A stretch of 64,000 nt of DNA from Vicinamibacterales bacterium (lineage in GTDB: Bacteria; Acidobacteriota; Vicinamibacteria; Vicinamibacterales; JAMQPK01), in assembly GCA_023717525.1 (NCBI GenBank), contig JAMQPK010000220.1:35026-99025 (forward strand), read 5' to 3'. Positions within the stretch are counted from its first letter, which is position 1, and each line of letters opens with the position of its first letter. The notes under the pieces are model-generated. The model was not told the DNA's origin. It did not search any database and saw only the letters and a list, made by a program, of their open reading frames with translations. The translations under genes were made by a program, and so were the position numbers. Shown piece after piece: positions 26,762-35,718 of this stretch.

Positions 26762-28024
26762 ATGCGGTACACGTTGATTACATTTCTTGCCTGTCCAGCG
26801 TGCTCTGGGCAGCTGGCGACGATTGTCGTCACGGAGCGGCAGGCAGCCATACCGGTCCGTCACAGGCTCCTGCCGAATGTGGTTGCTCCGGAGGGCGCCG
26901 TCGTCGCTCCGCTGAACCCCGCTTCCGCGAGGACGCCTCTCGGTGCCGTTCTGTCTCGACACGCCGCGAATCCCGCACCACCCGAGCGAGACTACGCGGT
27001 CGAGGTCGAGACAGGAATCCTGGCGTGCGTCTCGTGCGGGCGTTGGTTTCCCATTCGCGGTTTTCTACCGGAGCTGTTGCCCGACCATCTCCGCGATCGC
27101 GACGACGATCGGCGATTCTTCGACGAATGCGCGCGTCAGCTTCCCACGGAGCTCGTCGAGGCGCTTAGAGCGGCCGCCCCCAGTGCCGGGTCGACGGAAC
27201 TCGATCGAGGCGAGGGCTACAAGCGCGCGGAGATCACGATTCGCAGCAAAGTAGACAATCCCTACTTTTTTTCGCCCGGCTATTCTTCTCCTTTCAACCC
27301 GCACGCGACTGAGCACACGCTCTACCTCATCAAGCTATTCGGCGCGGCGGTCCCGTTGTTGGAACTCAAAGTCGGCGATGTGTTGCTCGATAGCGGCTGC
27401 GGGTACTCCTGGACGACGGAATGGCTGTACAGGGCCGGCGTAGAGACAGTCGGTGTCGACATCTGCCGGACTTACCTCGAAATCGGGATCGAGCGCATGG
27501 GCGCCAACCGGCCGCATCTCGTGGTGGCCGACGTCGAGAACCTGCCGATTCGCGCCGCATCGATGGATGCCGTCCTGGCGTTCGAAAGCGCGCATCACAT
27601 TCCCGATCGCAAGAAAGCCATGGCAGGATTCGGCCGTGTCCTCAAGCCGGCGGGCCGCATGGTCCTGGCCGAACCTGGAGCGACGCACGAACACGCGCAG
27701 GTCTCGGTGGATGTGATGAGCAAGTACGGGATCCTCGAGAAGGGCATGGAGCTCGAAGACGTGCGGGACTATGTCGCTGGCACCGAGATGGGAAAGCCGG
27801 AGCAGATATTTCTGCTGCGCGCGTCGGACCGCGAGATTGGGCGGACGATCGATCACGCATTCGTTCACACGCATTCCGCGGTCGAGGGTAACTTGTTTCG
27901 CATTTCCAAGACCGAAAGCCTGCTCGAGACCGTCAGCGCCGCCTGGCGCGAACCTCGCCGCGTCGTGTGGCCGAAGTTGAAGCGCTACGCCAAGACGGCG
28001 CTCGTCAGACTCGGTTTGGAATGA
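26762..28024 (+). CDS. Class I methyltransferase with N-terminal zinc-ribbon/Trm112-like region
   Basis: FLACPACSGQLATIVV...VETGILACVSCGRWFPIRGFLPELLP...GDVLLDSGCGYSWTTEWLYRAGVETVGVDICRTYL...AFESAHHIPDRKKAMAGFGRVLKPAGRMVLAEPG. Confidence 0.85.
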   Translation: MRYTLITFLACPACSGQLATIVVTERQAAIPVRHRLLPNVVAPEGAVVAPLNPASARTPLGAVLSRHAANPAPPERDYAVEVETGILACVSCGRWFPIRGFLPELLPDHLRDRDDDRRFFDECARQLPTELVEALRAAAPSAGSTELDRGEGYKRAEITIRSKVDNPYFFSPGYSSPFNPHATEHTLYLIKLFGAAVPLLELKVGDVLLDSGCGYSWTTEWLYRAGVETVGVDICRTYLEIGIERMGANRPHLVVADVENLPIRAASMDAVLAFESAHHIPDRKKAMAGFGRVLKPAGRMVLAEPGATHEHAQVSVDVMSKYGILEKGMELEDVRDYVAGTEMGKPEQIFLLRASDREIGRTIDHAFVHTHSAVEGNLFRISKTESLLETVSAAWREPRRVVWPKLKRYAKTALVRLGLE

Positions 28025-29787
28025 CGCGCGTTCTTGTCGCGTTTGCGGCGGCTTTCGCCACTGTGGCGATTGTCACGCCGTTTCTGAAGCGGCTGGCCGT
28101 CAGGCTCCAACTCGTCGCCCGTCCAATCGAGCAGCGCTGGCATCGAGCGCCTGTGCCGCTCCTGGGCGGCGTCGCCATCTTTGCGGGCTTTGCATCTTCG
28201 GCCCTGATGACGGCCCGTTCGCCGTCTCTGACACCCGTCTTCGCGGGCAGCGCTGCGATGTTCGCCCTCGGCGCGGCTGACGACCTCTGGCGTTTCCGGC
28301 CTGGAACAAAATTCCTCCTGCAGATCGCCATCGCGTCGGCACTCGTCGCTGTGCTTCCGCGGCCAGTCTTGACAGGGTTTGTCGCCATCGACGCGCTGAT
28401 CGCCATCACCTGGCTGGTCGGCATCACGAACGCTTTTAACCTGCTCGATAACGTCGACGGATTAGCCGCCGGTGTCGCGACGATCGCAGGCGGCTTCCTG
28501 GTGCTGACGCTGTGGCCTGTTGCGTCGGTTCCCGTGGTCTGCGCGCTGGCAGCGTTCGCAGGGGCGACGGCGGGTTTTCTCGTTTACAATTTTCATCCGG
28601 CTTCGATTTTCATGGGAGACAGCGGCAGCCTCTTTCTGGGATTCTTTCTGTCGGCCATTGGCCTGCTTGTCTTGCCGCTGCAGAGTTTCGGAGCCCCTTA
28701 CGCCGCCGTTTCCGTATTGATTCTCCTGGTACCGATCTTCGATACGACGTTTGTCACGCTGACGCGTGTGATGGCCGGTCGCAGCCCGATCGCTGGAGGA
28801 CGCGACCACACGTCGCACAGGTTGATCGCGCTCGGCATCAGCGAGCGCCGCGCGGTGGTCGTGCACTATGTCCTGACGGCGGTCGGCGGACTGATTGCGC
28901 TCGGGGTCCTCCACGCACGACCCGGCGGTGTCGGCATTGCCTTGGGATTGTTTGTCATAGTCCTGGCCGCCCTGGGCATTGTGTTGAGTCACGTTGAAGG
29001 CGCACACGGAGCCGGTGCGACCCAGGCGGAGCCCCTGATGCTGGCGGAAATCAGTTATCGAAATCGCGCTCTGGAACTCTTGCTGGACGCTGCGCTGGTG
29101 GGCCTGGCGTACTACGCGGCGTTTGCCGTGCGTTTCCAGGCCGAAGAGTTCCTGCATTTTCTGCCGTACTTTGCGGGCTCGCTGCCGTTTGTGCTCGTGT
29201 GCCAAATAGCCGGCCTCTGGGTCAGCGGCAAGTATCGGCAGGTGTGGCGGAGCTTCGGCGCTGCCGAAGTGACGACAATCCTCAAGGGTGTCGCTGCCGG
29301 CGTCACCGCATCTGTCATTCTCGTGTTGTACCTCTACCGCTTCGAGGGTTTTTCGAGATTGGTCTTCGCGATAGATACGGTCATCATCAGCGCCCTGCTC
29401 ATCGGCAGTCGCGTAGCTGTGAGCCGGCTCGACTACCACCTGCGGCGCCAACGTGGCACCGATCGTCACGTGCTGATCTACGGCGCCGGGCGGCGTGGTG
29501 TGCTGCTCGTGCACGATCTCCAGGGGAACGGCCGCTTGAATCTCGTTCCTGTCGGATTTCTGGACGACGATGAGGCGAAGCGACGGCTGCGGATCGAGGG
29601 ACTACGCGTGCTCGGAGCTTCGGAAGATCTTGCGGAGGTCCTGGGTAGACATCGCGTGAATGAGCTGCTGGTGAGCACGCAGCACATCGATCCGCAGCGC
29701 TTCGCAGCAGTGGAGGCCGTCTGTCGTGCGCGGAATGTAAGAGTGCGGCGCCTCAGATTCGATCTGGAAGATGCCTCGGCGAATTGA
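28021..29787 (+). CDS. WecA/MraY-type UDP-sugar:undecaprenyl-P sugar-1-P transferase fused to FlaA1/CapD-type 4-TM plus Rossmann region
   Basis: WecA-like: WHRAPVPLLGGVAIFAGF, NAFNLLDNVDGLAAGVATI, VYNFHPASIFMGDSGSLFLGF, GGRDHTSHRL; then LELLLDAALVGLAYYAAFAVRF...HVLIYGAGRRGVLLVHDLQ. Confidence 0.88.
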   Translation: MTRVLVAFAAAFATVAIVTPFLKRLAVRLQLVARPIEQRWHRAPVPLLGGVAIFAGFASSALMTARSPSLTPVFAGSAAMFALGAADDLWRFRPGTKFLLQIAIASALVAVLPRPVLTGFVAIDALIAITWLVGITNAFNLLDNVDGLAAGVATIAGGFLVLTLWPVASVPVVCALAAFAGATAGFLVYNFHPASIFMGDSGSLFLGFFLSAIGLLVLPLQSFGAPYAAVSVLILLVPIFDTTFVTLTRVMAGRSPIAGGRDHTSHRLIALGISERRAVVVHYVLTAVGGLIALGVLHARPGGVGIALGLFVIVLAALGIVLSHVEGAHGAGATQAEPLMLAEISYRNRALELLLDAALVGLAYYAAFAVRFQAEEFLHFLPYFAGSLPFVLVCQIAGLWVSGKYRQVWRSFGAAEVTTILKGVAAGVTASVILVLYLYRFEGFSRLVFAIDTVIISALLIGSRVAVSRLDYHLRRQRGTDRHVLIYGAGRRGVLLVHDLQGNGRLNLVPVGFLDDDEAKRRLRIEGLRVLGASEDLAEVLGRHRVNELLVSTQHIDPQRFAAVEAVCRARNVRVRRLRFDLEDASAN

Positions 29788-29793
29788 GCGCGG

Positions 29794-31368
29794 CTACGGG
29801 AGGATTGTGAGCGTAATGTTGGTGACCTGCCAATCCCAATGTCGGCTCACGGGGTTATACGCATAGGTTTCGAACCACACCACGCAGGTCCCGGCCGTCC
29901 CGGGAGCGGGTATGCCCTGCACGAGCGCCGTTCCATCCCCACGATCGACCAGCGTCAAACCGGGTGGGAGCAGAACTCCATGGTCAGGGTGATCAACCGG
30001 AAGGAGAGAAATCCACTGATTGATCACAGTTGCCGCTGGGTAGCCAGCCGTCGTGAGTGTAAAGCTGCCGAATGTTCCGACCCTGAACGGAGGAGGGTTT
30101 CCGCTCGTGAAGCTAGGATACTCGTGCACGGTGAGCGTGAACGGTTTGGTCGCCGGTTTCATGTTTCCGCTTGTTGCCGTCACCGTCAGAGGATAGACAC
30201 CGCCCGTTCCGGATGCGGCGCGTCCGGTCAGAAGTAGCGATCCATTCCCTTGCTGGATCGTTTGAATGCCCGACGGAAGGGACCCGACTACCGAGAGGGA
30301 ACCAGTACCCTGGAACATGAAGCTCTGCTGATTTCCCATCTCGAAAGTTCTCGCGGCATCGGTCGTGGTAATCCTCAGCCCTGCATACGAACCAACCCAG
30401 ACGCCGCCGGTGAAGCTCGGGTCGTACCCGTAGTAGCTGCGCAGGTAGCTCAGATTTCTCCCGTCGAAGACGAGTACATGAGGTCCGCCGCCCGGACCCG
30501 CGCCAGTAATGATGTCTATCACGCCGTCAAGGTTCTCATCGCCGGCCGCAACGGAAACGCCGCCACGGAAGGCCGGATCGTAGGCGTAAAAGCTCGCTAG
30601 ATAGCTGAGCGTGCGCCCGCTGCGGACGATGACGTGCGGACCGCCACCGGGTCCCGCACCTGTAATGATGTCTGCCAGTCCGTCCCGGTCGATATCGCCG
30701 GCCGCTACGAACACGCCCCCCCTGAACGCCGGATCGTACGCGTAGAAGCTGGCGAGGTAAGTGAGATACGGGCCACTGCGGACGGTGACGTGCGGCGCAG
30801 CCCCTGGTCCGGCTCCGGTGAGGATGTCGTCGAACCCGTCGCCGTTGACATCGCCGGAGGCGACAGTGACACCGCCACGGAACGACTGGTCGTAGGCGTA
30901 GAAGCTTGCTAGATAACTCAAGTCGACGCCGTTGAAGACCACCACGTGCGGGCCTCCGCCAGGACCGGCGCCGGCAATGATGTCGGTGACTCCGTCGCCA
31001 TTGAAGTCGCCAGCCGCCACGAAAACGCCTCCGCGGAATGACGGATCGAATGCGTAAAAACTGGCGAGGAGGCGCCGGTCCCATGTGCCACTGAAGACCT
31101 TGATATGGGGGCCACCGCCCGGGCCGGCACCCGTGATGAGATCAAGTACACCGTCGCCATTGACGTCGCCTACTGCCACATGCACGCCACCAAGAAAATC
31201 GTAGCCGTATGCCCCGAAGTAGGAGCAGTAATCACAGGTAGAGCCCAGGGGACCGCCTACCAGAGGTGGACTTCCAGGTCCCGGGCCATACGCGAGCTGC
31301 GCGGTTGCAGGCGAAGAGATCGCGAGCGCGGCGATGACGACGAGCGCAGCCTTGCTTGCAATTGCCAT
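29794..31368 (-). CDS. FG-GAP/VCBS-repeat secreted protein with Ig-like C-terminus (paralog 1)
   Basis: Signal peptide; repeats RGGVFVAAGDFNGDGVTDIIAGAGPGGGPHVVVFNGVDLSYLASFYAYD; putative Ig: LPSGIQTIQQGNGSLLLTGRAASGTGGVYPLTVTATSG. Confidence 0.85.
   Translation of the reverse strand: MAIASKAALVVIAALAISSPATAQLAYGPGPGSPPLVGGPLGSTCDYCSYFGAYGYDFLGGVHVAVGDVNGDGVLDLITGAGPGGGPHIKVFSGTWDRRLLASFYAFDPSFRGGVFVAAGDFNGDGVTDIIAGAGPGGGPHVVVFNGVDLSYLASFYAYDQSFRGGVTVASGDVNGDGFDDILTGAGPGAAPHVTVRSGPYLTYLASFYAYDPAFRGGVFVAAGDIDRDGLADIITGAGPGGGPHVIVRSGRTLSYLASFYAYDPAFRGGVSVAAGDENLDGVIDIITGAGPGGGPHVLVFDGRNLSYLRSYYGYDPSFTGGVWVGSYAGLRITTTDAARTFEMGNQQSFMFQGTGSLSVVGSLPSGIQTIQQGNGSLLLTGRAASGTGGVYPLTVTATSGNMKPATKPFTLTVHEYPSFTSGNPPPFRVGTFGSFTLTTAGYPAATVINQWISLLPVDHPDHGVLLPPGLTLVDRGDGTALVQGIPAPGTAGTCVVWFETYAYNPVSRHWDWQVTNITLTILP
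30400..31200. repeat. About 156-bp coding repeats (52-aa FG-GAP units), paralog 1
   Basis: Unit starts recur near 30401, 30559, 30715, 30870, 31027 and 31187 (approximate). Confidence 0.8.
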
Positions 31369-31375
31369 CTTGCCT

Positions 31376-32992
31376 CTACGGAGCAATTGTGATCGTAATG
31401 GTCGCCCACGAACTTCCAACGTAAAACGGCACCAGGTAGGTGCCCACCTTGTCTGGAGTCGGCGTACCACTCAGGGTAGCCGTGCCGTCGCCACGGTCGA
31501 CCAACGTCAGGCCGGTCTGCGACAGCGACGACAGCGGCGGAGACCACATACCTGGGACAAAGAAGGCTGGGCTGATTGTGGCAGGCCCAGGGTATGCTGC
31601 CGTCGTCATCGTAGCGCTGCCAAATGATCCGACGTGAAACGGTGGTGGATCTCCACTTGTGAAGTGTGGAGGTTCTAGTGCCGTCAGCCTGAAGTGTTGA
31701 ATGACGGAGTGTGTGGGCCCGCTCGTGGCGGTAAACGTCAGCGGGTAAATCCCCCCAAATCCAGACGCGATGCATCCTGTGACCACCAACGACCCGTCTG
31801 GCTGCGGATCAGCCCGGAGGCCCGGTGGAAGTGTCTCAGTAAGTGAGACCGTCGGCCTGCCAGGACCCGAGGCCGCAACTCTGAAGCTGCTCAGCATCGA
31901 AGGGCAACCAGTGAATGTGATTAAGGATGCTTCATCGCTCGTCACGAAGTGGAGACCCGCGTACGCGCCGACCCAGACGCCAGCTGTCATCGTCGGAGCG
32001 TCGGCGAGGAAACTCGCCACGTAATATAAGTTGCTGCCGTCAAACGCGATCACGTGCGGTCCGCCGCCTGGTCCCGCGCCGGCGATGATATCCGGTGTAC
32101 CGTCGCCATTGATGTCGCCTGCGGCGACAGAAACGCCGCCGCGAAAAGAGGGATCGTAGGCGTAGAAACTCGCGAGGTAGTTAAGCGTAAGAGCACTGCG
32201 GACGGTGACATGCGGCCCGCCGCCTGGTCCCGCACCGGTAATGATGTCGGCGTATCCATCCCGGTCGATGTCGCCGGCAGCTACGAACACGCCGCCCCGG
32301 AAGATCGGATCGTACGCGTAGAAGCTGGCGAGGTAGGTCAGGGAGGGCCCGCTGCGAACAGTTACGTGGGGCGCAGCGCCGGGGCCAGCGCCGGTGACGA
32401 TGTCGTCGAACCCATCGCCGTTGACGTCGCCGGCCGCGACGCTCACACCGCCACGGAACATGGGGTCATACGCGAAAAAGCTGGCCAGATAACTGAGGTC
32501 CACACCATTGAAGACCACCACATGCGGCCCTCCACCCGGACCAGCGCCGGCAATGATGTCGGCGAAACCGTCGCCATTGAAATCGCCGGCCGCCACGAAG
32601 ACGCCGCCGCGGAATGAGGAACCGAACGCGAAAAAACTTGCCAGCAAGCTTCGGTCTTTGCCGCTGAACACCTCAATATGGGGCCCACCCCCAGGGCCTG
32701 CGCCGGTAATTGTGTCCAGCACACCGTCGCCGTTCACGTCACCAAAAGCCACGTGCACGCCGCCTGAGAAGGAGGGGCCATACGGAAAGAACGGTGTGAG
32801 GTAAGTCCATCCTGCGTCTCGGTCGAACGGGAAGTTCTTGAGGGTGAAGCTAGCTTGTGACGGTCCACTGAGACCTTCCGTTGAGCCTAGCCCAACGATG
32901 AGTTGGGCCGCAGCGGCTGAAGGTACCAAGAGCACCGCGATGACGAGAGCCAGACTCGTCGCGAAACGGGTGAGGGGAGAGCGGGTCGGCAT
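31376..32992 (-). CDS. FG-GAP/VCBS-repeat secreted protein with Ig-like C-terminus (paralog 2)
   Basis: Same architecture as neighbour: FRGGVFVAAGDFNGDGFADIIAGAGPGGGPHVVVFNGVDLSYLASFFAYD; TLPPGLRADPQPDGSLVVTGCIASGFGGIYPLTFTATSG. Confidence 0.85.
   Translation of the reverse strand: MPTRSPLTRFATSLALVIAVLLVPSAAAAQLIVGLGSTEGLSGPSQASFTLKNFPFDRDAGWTYLTPFFPYGPSFSGGVHVAFGDVNGDGVLDTITGAGPGGGPHIEVFSGKDRSLLASFFAFGSSFRGGVFVAAGDFNGDGFADIIAGAGPGGGPHVVVFNGVDLSYLASFFAYDPMFRGGVSVAAGDVNGDGFDDIVTGAGPGAAPHVTVRSGPSLTYLASFYAYDPIFRGGVFVAAGDIDRDGYADIITGAGPGGGPHVTVRSALTLNYLASFYAYDPSFRGGVSVAAGDINGDGTPDIIAGAGPGGGPHVIAFDGSNLYYVASFLADAPTMTAGVWVGAYAGLHFVTSDEASLITFTGCPSMLSSFRVAASGPGRPTVSLTETLPPGLRADPQPDGSLVVTGCIASGFGGIYPLTFTATSGPTHSVIQHFRLTALEPPHFTSGDPPPFHVGSFGSATMTTAAYPGPATISPAFFVPGMWSPPLSSLSQTGLTLVDRGDGTATLSGTPTPDKVGTYLVPFYVGSSWATITITIAP
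31978..32775. repeat. About 156-bp coding repeats (52-aa FG-GAP units), paralog 2
   Basis: Unit starts near 31978, 32134, 32290, 32446, 32602 and 32758. Confidence 0.8.
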
Positions 32993-33055
32993 TCCTACCC
33001 TGCGCTATCATAGCCCCCAGTTTGCCTCGGATGACGCGTTCCATTTCGTAACACC

Positions 33056-34306
33056 GTGCCGGCCCCTCGCCAACCTCTGATTGAGCAACCTGCCTCGCGG
33101 CTAACAGCCCTCGTGGGCGACGCCGCGCTGGCGGTTGTGTGCTATTTCGCCGCCTATGCCCTTCGGTTTGATTCACACGATCTGGCGCGATTTCTTCCCG
33201 GCGCCGTTCGCACGCTGCCGTTCATCGCAGGCGCACAGATTGCCGGACTTCTCGTCTTCCGCGCATACACGTTCAGGCAGGGACGCAGATGGCTGCCGCG
33301 CCTTCTCGGTGGCGTGTTCGCCGGGACGGCCGTGGGAACGTTGTTGGTGTGGCAGGTCCACGGGTTTCAGGGCGTCTCGCGCATCTCCTTCGCCCTCGAC
33401 GCGGTTCTGCTCGCGCTCGCGGCCTTTGGGTGGCGGGCGGTCGTTGGCCTTTCGCGGCTGGCGCGCGCTGCGCGCGACGAGCGCGTGTCGGGCGACGACA
33501 TCGAAGATCGAACCGCGCCTCCCAGCGTCAGCGCGGGGCTGCTCGGGATCGTGCGCTACCGGGAGCTTCTGCGGAATCTCGTGCTCCGTGACACGAAGCT
33601 GAAATACCGCGGCTCGGTCTTCGGGTTCTTCTGGTCGCTCGCCAATCCGTTGTTGCTCGTGTTCACGTACACGATCGCTTTCCGCTACATTCTTCGGACG
33701 ACGACAGAGGGCTTTGTCTTCAACCTCTTGTTGGGATTGCTGAACTGGACGTTCTTTTCCAATTCCGCGATGATGTCGACCGGATCGGTGGTGGGCGCGG
33801 CGTCGTTGATTAAGAGCGTCGCGTTTCCACGCGCGATCCTGCCGGTGGCGACTGTGCTCTTCAACCTGGTGCAATTCCTGCTCACCATCGCCGTCTTCCT
33901 TCCGATCGCGTTGCTGATATTCGGCATTGCCCCAACGCCCGCCGTGCTGTTCTTTCCGGCACTCCTGGTGCTCCAGATTCTTTTCACGACTGGTGTGGCG
34001 TTTGCGCTCGCGACGCTGACGTCGTTCTTCCGTGATGTCAGGCACATTCTGGAGATAGGGCTCGGCATCCTGTTCTGGACTACGCCGATTATCTACTCCT
34101 ACGACAACCTGCCAGAGCGCCTTCGACTCCCCATCCTTCTGAGCCCGATGTCGTCGTTCATCGTGGGGTATCAGCAGATTTTTCATTATGGGCACGGCCC
34201 CGATCTTGCCGTCTGGCTCGCAGCCGGCAGCTATGCGGCAGGCATGTTCGTGCTGGGCGCTTCGCTGTTCGTCAACACCGAGGATCAGCTGGCGGAGCAG
34301 GTGTGA
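33056..34306 (+). CDS. FlaA1/CapD-like 4-TM module fused to ABC-2 polysaccharide export permease (Wzm-like)
   Basis: N-term LTALVGDAALAVVCYFAAYALRF...FQGVSRISFALDAVLLALAAFGWRAVVGLSRL; C-term YRELLRNLVLRDTKLKYRGSVFGFFWSLANPLLLVFTYTIAFRYI...LFWTTPIIYSYDNLPERLRLPILLSPMSSFIVGYQQIF. Confidence 0.88.
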   Translation: MPAPRQPLIEQPASRLTALVGDAALAVVCYFAAYALRFDSHDLARFLPGAVRTLPFIAGAQIAGLLVFRAYTFRQGRRWLPRLLGGVFAGTAVGTLLVWQVHGFQGVSRISFALDAVLLALAAFGWRAVVGLSRLARAARDERVSGDDIEDRTAPPSVSAGLLGIVRYRELLRNLVLRDTKLKYRGSVFGFFWSLANPLLLVFTYTIAFRYILRTTTEGFVFNLLLGLLNWTFFSNSAMMSTGSVVGAASLIKSVAFPRAILPVATVLFNLVQFLLTIAVFLPIALLIFGIAPTPAVLFFPALLVLQILFTTGVAFALATLTSFFRDVRHILEIGLGILFWTTPIIYSYDNLPERLRLPILLSPMSSFIVGYQQIFHYGHGPDLAVWLAAGSYAAGMFVLGASLFVNTEDQLAEQV

Positions 34307-35718
34307 TGTCGAGCGTGATCGAATCACGGGAGCTGTCGAAGCGGTTCCTGCTGAGGCACAACCGGTCGGGATCGATCAAAGAGCGATTTCTCGGCGCAAT
34401 TCACACCTCCCACCGTGAGCGGACCGAGGAATTCTGGGCGCTGCGGGATGTCACGCTCTCCATAAAGTCAGGCGAAGCTGTCGGCATCATCGGACGGAAC
34501 GGTTCCGGCAAGAGCACGTTTCTCCGGCTGGTGGCTGGTATTCACCGGCCGACCGAGGGCTGGCTTGGCGTCCGTCGCGGCTCCCGCATCGGCACGATGA
34601 TCGAGCTCGGCATCGGCTTCCATCCAGAGCTGACAGGGACAGAAAATCTGTTTCTGAGCGCCTCGGTGCACGGCTTGACGCGGAACCAGATCGAAGGCCT
34701 CTACGAACGCATCGTCGCGTACGCTGGACTCGCGGCGTTCATGGACGTGGCGATGAAGAACTACTCGTCCGGCATGACGGTCCGGCTTGCGTTCGCGCTG
34801 GCGGCGAATCTGGATCCAGACATGCTGTTACTCGACGAAGTGTTCGCCGTCGGCGATGTGGCGTTTCAACAGCAATGCATCCAGACCATGCAGCAGTTTC
34901 GGGCAGATGGGAAGACGATCCTGTTCGTGTCGCATTCAGCTCCGGCGATTCGGAGCATCTGCGACAGAGTGTGCCTTCTCGACCATGGGCGATTGCTGTT
35001 CGACGGGCCCGTCGCGCGAGGGTTGCAGGAATACGAACGGGTGACGGCCAGCAATGCCGCGGCGCCAGCACAGCTGGAGTCGTCGCAGGAGCACGACGGC
35101 GGGTGGCATCGAGTTGTCCCTGGTGGAAAGTGGTCCGAAGGAGGCGAGTGGGCGTTTGAACTCCTCCGTCGCGAGGGACTGCAGCCGAGTGATGTTGTCC
35201 TCGATGTCGGCTGCGGAGGGTTGAGCACCGGGCGACACCTCTTGAAGTTCCTCGACGAGCTTCATTATTGGGGCTTCGACACCAACCACGCACTGGTTCT
35301 CGCCGGCGTCACGCTGGAGCTGCCCCGGTTGGGTGTGTCCGCCAACCGGGGGTCGTTCCTATTCAATCAGGAATTCGATCTCTCGAGTAGCCCAGAGGGA
35401 CTGCGATTCGCGATCTCGGAGGGGTTCTTCTCGCGCCTGCCGCTGAACCGCATCGCGCGCTGCATTGCGTCTGTGACGCGGCGGCTTGCGCCGGGCGGCC
35501 GCTTTTATGCGACGTGGCTCGAAAACCCCGATCCACGCGGGTTCGATCCGATCGACCGGGGATCGTTCACGACGTTTCCGGACGCAGAGCCCTACCACTA
35601 TCCCTTCGCGATGTTGGCGAGCATCTGTGATGCCATGGGCGCACGCGCCGAACGTGTTGCGACCGACCCCGCGCATCCGCGCGGAGAGTCGCTGATGATC
35701 ATTACGCCTGGCCGATGA
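34306..35718 (+). CDS. ABC transporter ATP-binding protein (Wzt-like) fused to C-terminal SAM methyltransferase domain
   Basis: GIIGRNGSGKSTFLRLVAGI, YSSGMTVRLAFALAANLDPDMLLLDEVFAVGDVAFQQ, ILFVSHSAPAI; then QPSDVVLDVGCGGLSTGRHLLKFL...CIASVTRRLAPGGRFYATWLENPDPRG. GTG 34303 is an alternative start. Confidence 0.9.
   Translation: MSSVIESRELSKRFLLRHNRSGSIKERFLGAIHTSHRERTEEFWALRDVTLSIKSGEAVGIIGRNGSGKSTFLRLVAGIHRPTEGWLGVRRGSRIGTMIELGIGFHPELTGTENLFLSASVHGLTRNQIEGLYERIVAYAGLAAFMDVAMKNYSSGMTVRLAFALAANLDPDMLLLDEVFAVGDVAFQQQCIQTMQQFRADGKTILFVSHSAPAIRSICDRVCLLDHGRLLFDGPVARGLQEYERVTASNAAAPAQLESSQEHDGGWHRVVPGGKWSEGGEWAFELLRREGLQPSDVVLDVGCGGLSTGRHLLKFLDELHYWGFDTNHALVLAGVTLELPRLGVSANRGSFLFNQEFDLSSSPEGLRFAISEGFFSRLPLNRIARCIASVTRRLAPGGRFYATWLENPDPRGFDPIDRGSFTTFPDAEPYHYPFAMLASICDAMGARAERVATDPAHPRGESLMIITPGR

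Noticed and set aside
30400-32775. 156-bp repeats as a mobile or satellite array
   Set aside because: Fully explained as in-frame FG-GAP protein repeats.
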